Assembly: GCA_905372595.1 (NCBI GenBank)
Contig: CAJPPS010000103.1
Location: 1 to 5,460 of the forward strand
DNA: 5,460 nucleotides
Direction: 5' to 3'
DNA from: an uncultured Capnocytophaga sp.
GTDB taxonomy: Bacteria; Bacteroidota; Bacteroidia; Flavobacteriales; Flavobacteriaceae
The notes under the pieces are model-generated. The model did no database searches. It had not been told where the DNA came from and worked only from the letters and a program-made list of their open reading frames with translations. Shown here one piece after another: positions 5,397 to 5,460 of this stretch. Every line of letters starts with the position of its first letter. Position 1 is the first letter of the stretch. The position numbers and the translations under genes were made by a program.

Positions 5397-5460
5397 ATGA
5401 ATCATTACGAAACTGTTTTCATTTTGAATCCCGTTTTATCTGAAACACAGATAAAGGAAG
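5397..5460 (+). CDS. rpsF: Small ribosomal subunit protein bS6, amino-terminal 21 codons (cut by the right window edge)
   Basis: bS6 is a small-subunit ribosomal protein that binds 16S rRNA as a pair with bS18. Only 21 codons are present, but MNHYETVFILNP followed by LSETQIKE is the typical first strand and start of the first helix of bS6 (family pattern HYETVFILxPxLSxxQ). The ATG at 5397-5399 lies at the expected short distance after a strong promoter and is preceded by the A/T-rich stretch common before starts in this phylum, without Shine-Dalgarno. In related genomes rpsR and rplI usually follow; that part is outside the window. Confidence 0.9.
   Translation, partial: MNHYETVFILNPVLSETQIKE

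Noticed and set aside
1..5460. Defence system, mobile element, CRISPR array or biosynthetic cluster
   Set aside because: All but two genes are recognisable housekeeping genes in ordinary arrangement. No transposase, integrase, direct-repeat array, tRNA attachment site or abrupt change in base composition was seen.

Overview
The window comes from a member of the Bacteroidota, most likely class Flavobacteriia. A Capnocytophaga-like genome would fit, but that genus is a guess. Three things support this. The DNA is AT-rich. Four gene starts are preceded by the Bacteroidota housekeeping promoter (a -7 box TAnnTTTG, in three cases with a -33 TTG or TTTG 19-20 bp upstream), and none has a clear Shine-Dalgarno sequence. 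The proteins (long-form PurM, four-segment FtsK amino terminus) look like those of this phylum.

Layout. The left 3.4 kb reads leftward: an unrecognised three-segment membrane protein (2175-3386), then a PurM-type AIR synthase (928-2094), then the start of the DNA translocase FtsK (1-916, cut by the window edge). The purM and ftsK genes are 11 bp apart and look co-transcribed from a promoter at 2129-2158. The membrane protein has its own promoter. The right part reads rightward: dihydrofolate reductase folA (3569-4057), then 7 bp later an exported alpha/beta-hydrolase-fold protein (4065-5285), then a promoter and the first 21 codons of rpsF (ribosomal protein bS6), cut by the right edge. The two halves diverge from a 182-bp region (3387-3568) with a promoter on each side. 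No stretch without a gene exceeds 300 bp. I found no tRNA, rRNA, CRISPR, insertion sequence or other mobile element.

How the genes fit together. Most is housekeeping: purine synthesis, folate reduction, chromosome segregation and division, translation. PurM and FolA serve connected pathways, because tetrahydrofolate cofactors supply one-carbon units for purine synthesis, but they sit in different transcription units here.

The most unusual element is the hydrolase-fold protein. The usual nucleophile Ser position holds Gly, and residues 1-374 contain no histidine at all, so a normal Ser-His-Asp triad cannot exist. It is probably a non-catalytic, exported scaffold or binding protein with a TPR-like carboxy-terminal part. 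I see no evidence for a larger new system such as a defence island, biosynthetic cluster or mobile element.
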